A stretch of 64,000 bases of DNA from Acidimicrobiales bacterium (GTDB lineage: Bacteria; Actinomycetota; Acidimicrobiia; Acidimicrobiales; Bog-793): positions 62,001 to 126,000 of the forward strand of contig DATGLP010000027.1 in NCBI GenBank assembly GCA_035294085.1. Reading direction: 5' to 3'. The notes under the pieces are model-generated. The model saw nothing but the letters and a program-made list of their open reading frames with translations, made no database searches and was not told the origin of the DNA. Numbering within the stretch: position 1 is the stretch's first letter; the number at the start of each line of letters is the position of its first letter. The position numbers and the translations under genes are program-made. Shown piece after piece: positions 6,990 through 15,474 of the stretch.

Positions 6990-8725
6990 TCGGGGTCCCA
7001 GATCGCGGCGTCGACGGCCGCCTCGAGCTCGCCCCCGGCGATCGCGCGCCCGACGCCGGTGTCGCGTGCCTCGCGCGCGACCGCGACGGCGAGGGCTCGG
7101 GAGACGCGGCGCAGGTCGCCGAGCGGTGGGTAGAGGGCGCCGGCGGCCAGGCGCTCGGGGTCGACCTGGTCGGCGAGGGCCCTCGCGGCGACGAGGAACA
7201 TGCTGTCGGTGACCTCGCGAGCGTCCGACGCGATCGCGCCGAGGCCGACGCCCGGGAAGACGAAGACGTTGTTCGCCTGGCCGACGAGGCGGTGCGCGCG
7301 CCCACGGCGAACCGGCGGGAAGGGGCTGCCGGCGGCGACGAGGGCCCGGCCACCGCTCCACTCGAGGATCTCTGCAGGCGTCGCTTCCGCGGACTGCGTC
7401 GGGTTCGACAGCGGGAGCACGACCGGGGTGCGCACCCGTGCCGCCATGGCGCGCACCGCCTCGGGCGAGAAGGCGCCGCGCACCCCGGTCGCCCCGACGA
7501 GGACGGTCGGGGCGACCCGGCGCACGACGGTGGCCAGGTCCGCCGCTCCGGCGGCGTCGAGGCCGAGGTGCCCGAGGTCGGCGCGCGACAGCGCGTGCGG
7601 CCGCTTGAGCTCGTCGATGCCCTCCCTGCCCTCGTAGAGCAGGCCGCGCGAGTCGAGCAGGACGACCGATCGGCGCAGCTCGCGCTCGTCGACGCCCGCC
7701 TGCGCGAGGAGGGCGGCGAGCAGGCGCGCGGTCCCGATCCCCGCCGCTCCCGCCCCGACCACGACGACGCGCTGCTCGGCGAGGGCCTCGCCCGTCACGT
7801 GGAGCGCCGAGAGCATCCCGGCGGCGACGACGGCGGCGGTGCCCTGGACGTCGTCGTTGAAGCTCAGGATCCGGTGCCGGTAGCGGTCGAGGAGGCGGAG
7901 GGCGTTGTGCTGCTTGAAGTCCTCCCACTGCACGAGGGCCCGCGGGTAGACCTCGGCGACCGCCTCCACGAAGGCCTCCACGAGCTCGTCGTAGGCGGCG
8001 CCGCGAAGTCGCGGCCTGCGGTAGCCGAGGTAGTGGGGATCGGCGAGGAGCTCGGCGTTGTCGGTACCGCAGTCGAGCGACACGGCGAGCGTCCGGCGTG
8101 GGTGGATGCCGGCACCCGCCGTGTAGAGGGCGAGCTTGCCGACGGGGATGCCGATGCCCCCGGCGCCGAGGTCGCCGAGGCCGAGGATGCGCTCGTTGTC
8201 CGTCACCACGATGAGGCGGACGTCCTCGCGGCCGGCGTTGCGCAGCAGCGTCGGGATGCGCTCGAGGTCCTCCGGCGTCACCCACACGCCCCGGGGTCGG
8301 CGCATGATGTGGCTGAACTGCCGGCAGGCCTGGCCGACCGTCGGGGTGTAGACGATCGGGGCGAGCTCCTCGAGGTGCTCGACGAGGAGGCGGTAGAAGA
8401 GGGTCTCGTTGCGGTCCTGGAGGGCGGCGAGCCCGATGTAGCGCTCGAGGTCGTCACCCTTGCGGCGCAGGTGCTCGAGCTCCATCGCGACCTGCTCGTC
8501 GATGTCGAGCACGCGGCTCGGCAGCAGGCCGCGCAGCCCGAAGGCGTCGCGCTCGGCCTCGGTGAAGGCGGCGTCCTTGTTCGTGAGCGGGTCGGCGAGC
8601 AGCTGCGCGCCGCGAGCCGCCGCTGCCGATCGACCGTCGTGCGCTCCGGGTGACGCGGACCACCCTGGCCGCTCTCGTCCCGGGCGCGGGAGGGCCGAAG
8701 GGCCCTCCTGCGCCGGGGCCGGCAC
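6971..8725 (-). CDS. NAD-dependent malic enzyme (malate to pyruvate + CO2); start uncertain
   Basis: The conserved body starts at LLADPLTNKDAAFTEAER and continues through the malic-enzyme motifs ELAPIVYTPTVGQAC, VVTDNERILGLGDLGAGG, GIPVGKLALYTA, LSFNDDVQGTAAV (metal-binding DD), VVVGAGAAGIGTARLL (NAD loop) and LPLSNPTQSAEATP. Length from the conserved start is about 545 residues, like the large bacterial/eukaryal-type enzyme. No ATG, GTG or TTG occurs in frame near that point. The first candidate is GTG at 8723-8725, which gives 584 aa but would place an 8-bp hairpin inside the coding region and has no ribosome-binding site. A rare start or a frameshift between 8620 and 8700 is possible. The gene converges on the SRAP gene with a 19-nt overlap. 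Confidence 0.85.
   Translation of the reverse strand: MPAPAQEGPSALPRPGRERPGWSASPGAHDGRSAAAARGAQLLADPLTNKDAAFTEAERDAFGLRGLLPSRVLDIDEQVAMELEHLRRKGDDLERYIGLAALQDRNETLFYRLLVEHLEELAPIVYTPTVGQACRQFSHIMRRPRGVWVTPEDLERIPTLLRNAGREDVRLIVVTDNERILGLGDLGAGGIGIPVGKLALYTAGAGIHPRRTLAVSLDCGTDNAELLADPHYLGYRRPRLRGAAYDELVEAFVEAVAEVYPRALVQWEDFKQHNALRLLDRYRHRILSFNDDVQGTAAVVAAGMLSALHVTGEALAEQRVVVVGAGAAGIGTARLLAALLAQAGVDERELRRSVVLLDSRGLLYEGREGIDELKRPHALSRADLGHLGLDAAGAADLATVVRRVAPTVLVGATGVRGAFSPEAVRAMAARVRTPVVLPLSNPTQSAEATPAEILEWSGGRALVAAGSPFPPVRRGRAHRLVGQANNVFVFPGVGLGAIASDAREVTDSMFLVAARALADQVDPERLAAGALYPPLGDLRRVSRALAVAVAREARDTGVGRAIAGGELEAAVDAAIWDPDYPAGP
8689..8708 (-). terminator. Hairpin between ABC transporter operon and malic enzyme
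   Basis: GGAGGGCC and GGCCCTCC form a perfect 8-bp stem around a 4-nt loop, 70 nt downstream of the permease stop on the minus strand. No T-tract follows, so it could be a GC-type terminator, an attenuator ahead of the malic enzyme, or simply structured spacer. Confidence 0.4.
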
Positions 8726-8778
8726 GTCGCCCGAGCGGCTCGCAGCCGCTTCGCGTCCGCGACGGGCTGGCGACGCGA

Positions 8779-10089
8779 TCAGCGCCCTCGGCGCGTCCCG
8801 AGGACCTCGCCGAGGCGGACGCGCCGCCCGGTTCGCAGCACGGCACGTCGGTAGACGGTGGCGGCGAGGCGCGCGACCCAGACCGTGGCGACGACGCTGC
8901 ACGCGACGGCCCCGACGAAGCCCCACCAGCTCACCGCCTTGAGCGCGACGAGCACGGGCATCGCGAACGGCGCCGTCGGGGGCAGGTAGGCGAGCACCTC
9001 GAGGAGCACCGACGCGTGCCCGGAGGCCGCTCCCGTCAGCGCCATGACGTAGCCGAAGACCATCGGCAGGCTGAGCGGCAGGGCGAGGGTCTGGATCTGG
9101 TCCTGGCGTTCGGCGAGCGATCCCGCCGCGGCGTACACCCAGCAGTAGAAGGCGTAGCCGACGACGAGCCACAGGAGCGCCGCGGCGAGCATCGTCGGCG
9201 CCGTCCCGCGCAGCAGGTCGGAGCCGACCGCCTCGGCGAGGACGAAGGCGAAGGCCAGGATCGCGCTCGCCTGGGCGAGGGCGACGACGCCGATGCCGAG
9301 CACCTTGCCGCCGAGCAGCTGCGCCGGGCGCACGGTGGCGAGCAGCACCTTGGCGACCCGGCTGGACTTCTCCTCCATGACGCCGATGAGCGTCCACGTC
9401 TCGTACTGGCTCAGCATGACGAAGACGATGACGACGCCGACGAGCGACGGCCCCCGGGACCCCGTCGCCGGGGGCGGCGCCCCGGCGAGGCCGCGGATCG
9501 GGAGCGGCCTCGCCCCGGCGATGCGGGCGGCCTGGTCGGGGGTGAGGTGCGCGGCGGCGACCGCCTCCTCGAGGCCGAGGTCGGCGGCGAGGGCGTGCAC
9601 GAACCGAGCCGGGGTCGACGCGTCGGTCGCAGCGGGCGCCCGGTCGACGAGCACCTCGCGACCCCCTCGGAGCGCGAGGTCGATCCGGCCGCGTCGCAGC
9701 GCCGCGACCGCGGCCTCGAGGCTCGCCTCGGGCGCGAGCTCGAGGCGAGCGCCGGTGCTGCTCGCGGCGAGGGTCATGGCTCGCCGCTGGGCACCCGAGA
9801 GGGATCCGACGACCCCGACGCGCTCGGGCCGGGAGGTCCCCCGGGTGAGGGCCGGGATCACGATGGCGGCGGCGACGGCCGCGAGGACGATCGCCGTGAC
9901 GACGTGGAACGCTCGCGCCCGGACCCGCTCCCGGATCTCGCGGGCCGCGACGAGGCGCGTCTGGCTGCTCGGCCGTGCGCTGCGCAGCCGCCGGGTGCGG
10001 ACGCGCGCCGATCCGGCCCGGTGCCTGCGCCAGAGGCGGGCTGTCGCGAGGACCACCACGGCCGCGGCGACGACGACCGCCGGCCTCAC
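8779..10089 (-). CDS. ABC-2 type transporter permease (NatB-like)
   Basis: A 436-residue membrane subunit. After an Arg-rich N-terminus with one early hydrophobic segment and the motif LVAAREIRERVRARAFHVV, a first helix is followed by a soluble extracytoplasmic loop of about 150 residues. Five or so C-terminal helices come next, including SLVGVVIVFVMLSQYETW, and the amphipathic EEKSSRVAKVLLATVRP that is typical of NatB/ABC-2 permeases. It pairs with the ATPase encoded just upstream: its GTG start overlaps the ATPase TGA (GTGA). The exported substrate is unknown; Na+ or drug export is known for NatAB relatives. Confidence 0.88.
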   Translation of the reverse strand: MRPAVVVAAAVVVLATARLWRRHRAGSARVRTRRLRSARPSSQTRLVAAREIRERVRARAFHVVTAIVLAAVAAAIVIPALTRGTSRPERVGVVGSLSGAQRRAMTLAASSTGARLELAPEASLEAAVAALRRGRIDLALRGGREVLVDRAPAATDASTPARFVHALAADLGLEEAVAAAHLTPDQAARIAGARPLPIRGLAGAPPPATGSRGPSLVGVVIVFVMLSQYETWTLIGVMEEKSSRVAKVLLATVRPAQLLGGKVLGIGVVALAQASAILAFAFVLAEAVGSDLLRGTAPTMLAAALLWLVVGYAFYCWVYAAAGSLAERQDQIQTLALPLSLPMVFGYVMALTGAASGHASVLLEVLAYLPPTAPFAMPVLVALKAVSWWGFVGAVACSVVATVWVARLAATVYRRAVLRTGRRVRLGEVLGTRRGR

Positions 10090-10982
10090 CCGAGCGCCTC
10101 CCGGAACACCTCCGACAGCCGGCGTCGCTCGAGCGCGAACTCCGTGACGCGACCGGCGGCCATGGCGGCGCGCAGCACGGTGTCGCTGTCCACCGCCGGG
10201 TCGAGCACGAGGCGCGCGGCCCCCGCCTCGACCTCCGAGAGCGTCACGCCCGGTAGGCCGCGGACCCAGGCCGCCTGCCGGTCGCCCTCGACCCGCACGA
10301 CGAGGCGGCGTTCGCCGGCGGTCGCGAGGTCGTCGACCCGGCCGCTCGCGACCAGCCGGCCGTGGTCGATGATGACGACTCGCTCGCACAGGTCCTCGAC
10401 GAGGTCGAGCTGGTGGCTCGAGAAGAGGACGCAGCGGCCGCGCCGGGCCTCGTCGAGGAGGACCGCCGAGACGGCCTCGATGCCGGCGGGGTCGAGGCCG
10501 GCGAGCGGCTCGTCGAGGACGAGGAGGTCCGGGTCGTGGACGAGGGCCGCGGCGAGCTGCACCCGCTGCTGGTTCCCGTGCGAGAGGGAGTCGACGCGGT
10601 CCTCGGCGCGGGCCGCGATCCCCAGTCGCTCGAGCCACGCCCGGGTGCCGCGAGCAGCATCCTCGCGGCTCGCGCCGTGGAGGCGCGCCAGGTACTCGAG
10701 GTGGTCGCGCACCGCCATGCCGGGGTACAGGCCGCGCTCCTCGGGCATGTAGCCGAAGCGCCGCCGCTCGCGCGCCCCGATGGGCGCGCCGTTCCAGCGC
10801 ACGGTGCCGCCGTCGAGCTCCGCGAGCCCGAAGACGGCGCGCATCGTCGTCGTCTTGCCGGCGCCGTTGGGTCCGAGGAACCCCACGACCTCGCCCGCGG
10901 GCACGGCGAAGCTGAGGCCGTCCAGGGCGGTCACCGCGCCGAACCGGCGGGTCAGCCCCTCCACCTCGAGGAGGCCGCCCAC
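10086..10982 (-). CDS. ABC transporter ATP-binding protein (NatA-like)
   Basis: A 298-residue ATPase with Walker A GPNGAGKTT, a Q-loop region around MPEERGLYPGM, the signature LSHGNQQRVQLA and Walker B LLVLDEPLAGLDP followed by an H-loop SSHQLDL. A C-terminal extension of about 80 residues (DUF4162-like) is typical for ATPases of ABC-2 exporters. The start is GTG at 10980-10982, giving LLEVEGLTRRFG at the usual distance from the N-terminus; an earlier in-frame GTG at 11075 would add an Arg/Pro-rich extension of no evident meaning. It is the first gene of the two-gene operon. I found no clear -10 element upstream. Confidence 0.92.
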   Translation of the reverse strand: MGGLLEVEGLTRRFGAVTALDGLSFAVPAGEVVGFLGPNGAGKTTTMRAVFGLAELDGGTVRWNGAPIGARERRRFGYMPEERGLYPGMAVRDHLEYLARLHGASREDAARGTRAWLERLGIAARAEDRVDSLSHGNQQRVQLAAALVHDPDLLVLDEPLAGLDPAGIEAVSAVLLDEARRGRCVLFSSHQLDLVEDLCERVVIIDHGRLVASGRVDDLATAGERRLVVRVEGDRQAAWVRGLPGVTLSEVEAGAARLVLDPAVDSDTVLRAAMAAGRVTEFALERRRLSEVFREALG

Positions 10983-11135
10983 CGGCTCAGGTCGCTCGCG
11001 ACGAGGCGCCCATCGGCCCAGTCTGCCAGCCGGCCGACGTGCCGTTCGGCGAGGCGCGAGCGCCGCGGGCCCCACGGCAGGGCTGCGCCGCCTCGGGGCG
11101 CTCGGCGCTCGCTCGCCTCGGCCGTCGGGTGGCAG

Positions 11136-13277
11136 CTAGGCGGGCGCCGCGGCGCGCTCCTCCGTGCCACGGCCGGCGAACAGGCGCGCGACGACCTCGG
11201 CCGCCTGGGGTCGCACGAGCACGCTCGCGACGTCGCCGGGCTGCAGGACGGTCGCGCCGTCCGGGAACAGCAGCGCGCCGCCGCGCTGGACGGTGACGAC
11301 GATGCAGCCGTCCGGCAGGCCCGAGGCGCGCAGCGCCCGGCCCGCCAGGGGGGAGTTCTCGCCGACCTGGACGTCGATCGCGGCTGCCGTGCGCGACACG
11401 CCGCGCAGCGTCCCGAGCCTCGTCCGGATCGCCCTGCCGTAGGCGCGCAGGACGTCGCTCGCGCCGAGCACGCCGACGAGCGACCGGTCCGGGGCGAGCA
11501 CCGGCACCCAGCCGGGTCCTCCGGCGAGCGCCTCGAGCGCCGTCTCGAGCGAGTCGGTCGCCTGCAGCGTCGGGGCCGTGCCGTCGGCGAGCCGGCCGAC
11601 GCTCGTTTCGGGGCGCTCGCTCGCCTCGGCTCGCAGGCGCTCGCAGCTCACCGTGCCGACGTAGCGGCCGTGCGCGTCGGACACGGGAGCCCCGGCGACC
11701 TGCGCTCGGGACAGGCGGGCGAGGGCCTCGCGCGCCGGTTCGCCCGCCTCGAGGGAGATCCGTGGCGGCACGAGGGCGTCGGCGACCGACAGCGTGGCGA
11801 GCATGGGCAGGCCGAGCTGGAGGCGCTGGGCCGGCGTGTCCGCGCGGTTCCTCGGCTGGCTGCGGTAGATGGTCTGGTCGGTCCGGGACACGATCAGGTA
11901 GGCGAGGCCGACCGCCACCATCGCCGGCGCGAGGAGCGTGAGCGAGCCGGTCATCTCGGCCACCATGAGCATGACCGCGAGCGGTGCGCGCGCGATCGCG
12001 CCGAAGCACGCCATCATGCCCACGACGACGAAGGGGGCGGGGCTCGTCGGTACGCCGGGCGCGATCGGCTCGAGCAGCCGCCACAGCGCTGCACCGGTGA
12101 AGGCGCCGATCACCATCCCGGGGCCGAAGATTCCCCCCGAGCCCCCCGAGCCGATGGAGAGGGAGGTGGCGGCGACGCGCGCGAGGGGGAGGACGAGCAC
12201 GACCCACAGCGGCAGGGAGGCGAGGGACGCGCCGAGCGCGCGCTGGACCCAGCCGTAGCCGGTGCCGAGCACCTGGGGCAGGCCGAGGCCGATCAGGCCG
12301 ACGAGGAGGCCGCCGAGGGCCGGCTTGAGCGCGCGGCTGCCCGGTAGCCGTCGGAAGAGCGCCGCGGTCCCGTAGAAGCTCCGGGCGTAGGCCAGGCCCA
12401 TCGGCCCGGCCGCGAGGCCGATGAGCGCGAACCAGCCGAGCTGGAGCGGCTCGTGGAACTGGTAGGTCGCGGCGACGTAGCCGAACAGCGGGGAGAAGGT
12501 CTCGATGAGCCCGAAGACGGCGTAGGCGATGATCGAGGCGATGAGCCCCGGGATGAGCGCCTGGACCTCGAAGTCGTCGCGGTAGACGATGTCCGCGGCG
12601 AGCACCGCTCCCCCGAGCGGCGCTCCGAAGATCGCGCCGATCCCCGAGCCGATGCCGATCGAGACGGCGACCCTGCCGTCCTCGGGCGACAGGTCGAGGG
12701 CCCGCGCGAGCAGGGAGCCGAAGCCGGCGGAGATCTGGGCGGTCGGGCCCTCGCGCCCTCCCGAGCCACCCGAGCCGATGGTGAGCGCCGAGGCGATGAT
12801 CTTCACGAGCACGACGCGTGCCCGGATCATGCGGGGGTTGCGGTGGACCGCCTCGATCGCGGCGTCGGTGCCGTGCCCCTCGGCTTCCGGCGCGAGGAAG
12901 GACACGAGCACGCCGGAGGCCAGCCCACCGAAAGCGAGCACGAGCGGCAGGGCCCACGGACGCGCGAACGACGCGCTCCCCGCCCCGTTGCCCTCCCCGA
13001 AGGGGGTGGGGACCCGGTAGCCGACCAGGTCGCCGAGGAGCAGGTGGGTCGCGGCACCGAGGGCGCTGTAGAACGCGACGGCTCCGAGCCCGGCGATCAC
13101 CCCGATGGCGGCGCCGAGGACGAGCCACTTGCGCAGGTAGGGGGAGCGCCGGATCCAGGCGGCGACCGGCGCGAGCCGCGCCCGAGCGGCGTGGGCGGCT
13201 TGCGCAGCCGCCTGCGAGGCGAGCCGGCCGACGAGCACGAGCGGGAGCCGACCGCCGCGCTCGGCGCGTGCCGTCAC
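11136..13277 (-). CDS. ClC chloride channel/antiporter with CBS pair and TrkA-C domain
   Basis: A 713-residue protein. The ClC membrane core (about residues 45-450) shows GSGGSGGREGPTAQI, with the gating Glu of the GREGP motif, and GSGGSGGIFGPGM, with the chloride-coordinating loop. The presence of the gating Glu allows either a gated channel or a Cl-/H+ antiporter. The core is followed by a CBS pair (about 500-630), which senses adenine nucleotides in other ClCs, and a C-terminal TrkA-C/RCK domain (about 640-710), an uncommon combination that suggests ligand gating. The start is GTG at 13277, overlapping the TGA of the upstream MarR gene, so the regulator and transporter form one transcript. 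Confidence 0.93.
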   Translation of the reverse strand: MTARAERGGRLPLVLVGRLASQAAAQAAHAARARLAPVAAWIRRSPYLRKWLVLGAAIGVIAGLGAVAFYSALGAATHLLLGDLVGYRVPTPFGEGNGAGSASFARPWALPLVLAFGGLASGVLVSFLAPEAEGHGTDAAIEAVHRNPRMIRARVVLVKIIASALTIGSGGSGGREGPTAQISAGFGSLLARALDLSPEDGRVAVSIGIGSGIGAIFGAPLGGAVLAADIVYRDDFEVQALIPGLIASIIAYAVFGLIETFSPLFGYVAATYQFHEPLQLGWFALIGLAAGPMGLAYARSFYGTAALFRRLPGSRALKPALGGLLVGLIGLGLPQVLGTGYGWVQRALGASLASLPLWVVLVLPLARVAATSLSIGSGGSGGIFGPGMVIGAFTGAALWRLLEPIAPGVPTSPAPFVVVGMMACFGAIARAPLAVMLMVAEMTGSLTLLAPAMVAVGLAYLIVSRTDQTIYRSQPRNRADTPAQRLQLGLPMLATLSVADALVPPRISLEAGEPAREALARLSRAQVAGAPVSDAHGRYVGTVSCERLRAEASERPETSVGRLADGTAPTLQATDSLETALEALAGGPGWVPVLAPDRSLVGVLGASDVLRAYGRAIRTRLGTLRGVSRTAAAIDVQVGENSPLAGRALRASGLPDGCIVVTVQRGGALLFPDGATVLQPGDVASVLVRPQAAEVVARLFAGRGTEERAAAPA

Positions 13278-13765
13278 TGCCACCCCCAGGCCCAGTGCTG
13301 GTCGGGCACCTCGCCGGCGGCCCGGGCGAACTGCGTGAGGGCGTCGACGAGGCCGGCGTGCGAGCGGGCCGGCATCGCCGCGACGATGCGGCCGATCTCG
13401 GCACGCCGGCGCGCCGTCACCTCGCGCACCAGCGCTGCGCCCGCGGCGCTGGCCCGCACCCGCACGCAGCGGCGGTCCCGGCTCGTCCGCTGGCGCCGTG
13501 CCAGGCCCTTCGCCACGAGACGGTCGAGGAGCCGGGTGACGGTCGAGGGATTCACCGCGAGCTGCTCCGCGAGCTGCGCCACCCCCAGGGGCCCGCGCGC
13601 GCACAGCACGACGAGCGCCCGGTACTGGCCGAGCGTGACCTCCTCCTCGAGACCGGCGAGCGATCTCGCCGCCACGCCGACGAGCGCTCTGCTCGCCGCG
13701 ACCACCGCGTCGACCACGCCTGCGGCCTCGGTCCGGGGAGCCGCCGGTCGCGAAGATGTCTGCAT
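13274..13765 (-). CDS. MarR family transcriptional regulator
   Basis: A 163-residue MarR protein: N-terminal dimer helix, then a winged helix with the motifs LGQYRALVVLCARGPLGVAQ, LAEQLAVNPSTVTRLLDRLV (recognition helix) and RRQRTSRDRRCVRV (wing with the conserved DxR). The start is ATG at 13765, with neither a ribosome-binding site nor a standard -10 just upstream. It overlaps the ClC gene by 4 nt (GTGA) and probably regulates that operon, perhaps through the partial palindrome at 13768-13780. Confidence 0.92.
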   Translation of the reverse strand: MQTSSRPAAPRTEAAGVVDAVVAASRALVGVAARSLAGLEEEVTLGQYRALVVLCARGPLGVAQLAEQLAVNPSTVTRLLDRLVAKGLARRQRTSRDRRCVRVRASAAGAALVREVTARRRAEIGRIVAAMPARSHAGLVDALTQFARAAGEVPDQHWAWGWQ

Positions 13766-13767
13766 GC

Positions 13768-13780
13768 TGCGATCATTGCA
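13768..13780. promoter_or_regulatory. Possible MarR operator TGCGATCATTGCA
   Basis: A 13-bp near palindrome (five of six pairs match) lies 2 nt upstream of the MarR start codon, where an autoregulatory operator would block initiation. Short and unconfirmed. Confidence 0.3.
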
Positions 13781-14598
13781 CAGAGCAACCGTCTTGGGCG
13801 GCGATCCTCTCTGCGCGGGCACACGGCGCGCCGCCAGGCGTTCAGCCCGCGTCGCTGGCGCGAGACCGGGCGTGGGCGGCCGAACGCGTCGCGCCCGTCG
13901 CGCCCGGCGGCCGCGGCGGCGACCGCGTGACCCGCACGCGCGTCGGCTGCGAGGCACGCACGCGTCGCCGCCGAGGCTCGGGAGGGCTCGGCCCGGCGAG
14001 AGCGGCGACACGCGTTGGCCGAACGCCCGGCGCGCCGTCGAGGACGCAGCGCGCCTCCCTTCGGGCGCCGAGTCGCCTCGACCGCCGCGACGCGTGGGAG
14101 GCGAGGTCGGCCGAGGCGAGGCGGTGCTCGCCGATCGCAGGTGGCGCTCGTCGCCCGAGGACCCGCCGAGACCGACGCAGCGGAGGTGGCTGCGGTCGAC
14201 GAGCGCCACGAGCGGGCCGCGGCCATTGAGCGCCTCGAGCGCGAGGGCGAGCGGGCCGCCCCGTGACGTCGTCCTCGCCGTCGTCGCGGCGAGCGAGGCG
14301 TCTCGACGCCGCCGGGCGACGAGACGGTCCGCGATCTCGGGCAGCGCGCGGCCTCCAGCGGACGGGCGTTCACCGGGGTCGTCGACCGCCTCCGCCGGCT
14401 GCGTCGTCCAGCCACGAGCGCGGCCGCGGCGCGCGGGGTCTGCCGCTGCGTCTCCGGGACGACAGGGAGCGACGCGGTCGCCCGAGGTGCCGGTCGCACT
14501 CTGAGGGTGGCGCGACCTGACGCGCCGGACCTTCGGTCCGCGAGGTGCAGCCCTGCGCGCGAGGACGCCGTGCGGCCGGCGCGGCGGACGGGCAGAGT
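13781..14598. other. Gene-poor region, possibly decayed
   Basis: About 0.8 kb without a convincing gene. Open frames exist on both strands because of the GC content, but they are Arg/Pro-rich and have no start with a ribosome-binding site or -10. On the minus strand near 14180-14230 a fragment reads RGPLVALVDRSHL, resembling the start of PIN-domain (VapC) toxins but without the first catalytic Asp. It may be an old toxin-antitoxin remnant. Confidence 0.45.
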
Positions 14599-15042
14599 AT
14601 GCACGACGCAATCGGGCGCATCGGGGGTGCAGCGGTGGGCGACCTGGTCGAGGGCGGCTTCGAGGTGACGTCGTGGAGCGAGGAGCCGGCGACCGGCCTG
14701 GAGGGTACGGTCAGGGTGACGACGGCTCGCATCGGGCAGCGCTTCACCGGCGGGATCGAGGCCGAGACCATCGCCGACATGGTGATGACCTACCGGTCCG
14801 ACGGCACCGCCGAGTTCGTCGGGCACCACCGTGTCGTGGGCAGCGTGGGCGATCGCTCGGGGAGCTTCGTGCTGCGAGCCACCGGCACCTACGACGGGGC
14901 GGTGGCGCGCACCGACTTCGAGGTGATCGAGGGTTCGGGCACCGGTGGGCTGGTGGGGACCCGCGGCTCGGGGGTCGCCTCGGCCGGCCACGGCAGCACG
15001 GGGACCTACCGCTTCGAGCTGGAGGGCCCGGTCGGCCGCTAG
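14599..15042 (+). CDS. DUF3224 family protein
   Basis: A 147-residue protein with a beta-barrel-like repeat of short strands: GDLVEGGFEVTSWSEEP, RIGQRFTGGIEAETIADMVMTY, GTAEFVGHHRVVGSVGDRSGSF, TGTYDGAVARTDFEV and GSGTGGLVGTRGSG. This matches DUF3224 (allene-oxide-cyclase-like barrel) proteins, whose function is not established. The start ATG at 14599 is possible, but GTG at 14635 (GDLVEGGFEV) gives the normal family N-terminus. No clear promoter. Single gene between a gene-poor region and tRNA-Gly. Confidence 0.78.
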   Translation: MHDAIGRIGGAAVGDLVEGGFEVTSWSEEPATGLEGTVRVTTARIGQRFTGGIEAETIADMVMTYRSDGTAEFVGHHRVVGSVGDRSGSFVLRATGTYDGAVARTDFEVIEGSGTGGLVGTRGSGVASAGHGSTGTYRFELEGPVGR

Positions 15043-15342
15043 GAACGAGACCTGCGCACGCCTCGCCACCGCCGCGCGGGGCGCCGCGAGCCGCGCGGGT
15101 GCGGGTGCTACGGGGTGGCGCGAGCTCGTTCGTCGTGGGGTCACCGTCGCGCGTGGCTGACCTCGTGGCGGCGAGCGCGACGGACCCGAGCGGCGGCCCC
15201 TTCGAGGTGGACGCGCCTGGCGTCGCCCGGCGAGACGATGCAGCAGGAGACGCCCGCTGGCGCCCGACGAGCGGGCGCCCTCGTACCTTCCGGCATCCCC
15301 GATGTGCGGGGCCTGGGGAGGCGCGAGCGGACGTCGCTCGGG
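15043..15342. other. Intergenic region with a hairpin downstream of tRNA-Gly
   Basis: No gene seen. GGCGCCCG and CGGGCGCC at 15259-15279 form a perfect 8-bp stem with a 5-nt loop, located 64 nt beyond the tRNA-Gly 3' end on the minus strand and 217 nt after the DUF3224 stop. It may help terminate either transcript; there is no T-tract. Confidence 0.4.
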
Positions 15343-15413
15343 AGCGGGCGACGGGAATCGAACCCGCGTTCTCAGCTTGGGAAGCTGATGTTCTGCCTCT
15401 GAACTACGCCCGC
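15343..15413 (-). tRNA. tRNA-Gly (CCC anticodon)
   Basis: A 71-nt cloverleaf: acceptor stem GCGGGCG/CGCCCGC, D-arm with GTTCAGAGGC, anticodon stem TCAGC/GCTGA enclosing loop TTCCCAA (anticodon CCC), T-arm GCGGGTTCGATTCCCGT, discriminator T. CCA is not encoded. Its probable -10 element TACAGT overlaps that of dcd. Confidence 0.95.
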
Positions 15414-15453
15414 GGCGCCCGCCGGTGCTCGAGCCGCACCCGCGGACTCGGTC

Positions 15454-15463
15454 ACTGTATCGT
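15454..15463. promoter_or_regulatory. Overlapping divergent -10 elements of tRNA-Gly and dcd
   Basis: ACTGTATCGT reads TACAGT on the minus strand (15454-15459, towards tRNA-Gly) and TATCGT on the plus strand (15458-15463, towards dcd); the two hexamers share a central TA. The dcd start codon lies 11 nt downstream, with no ribosome-binding site. Confidence 0.5.
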
Positions 15464-15474
15464 GCGGGACCACG

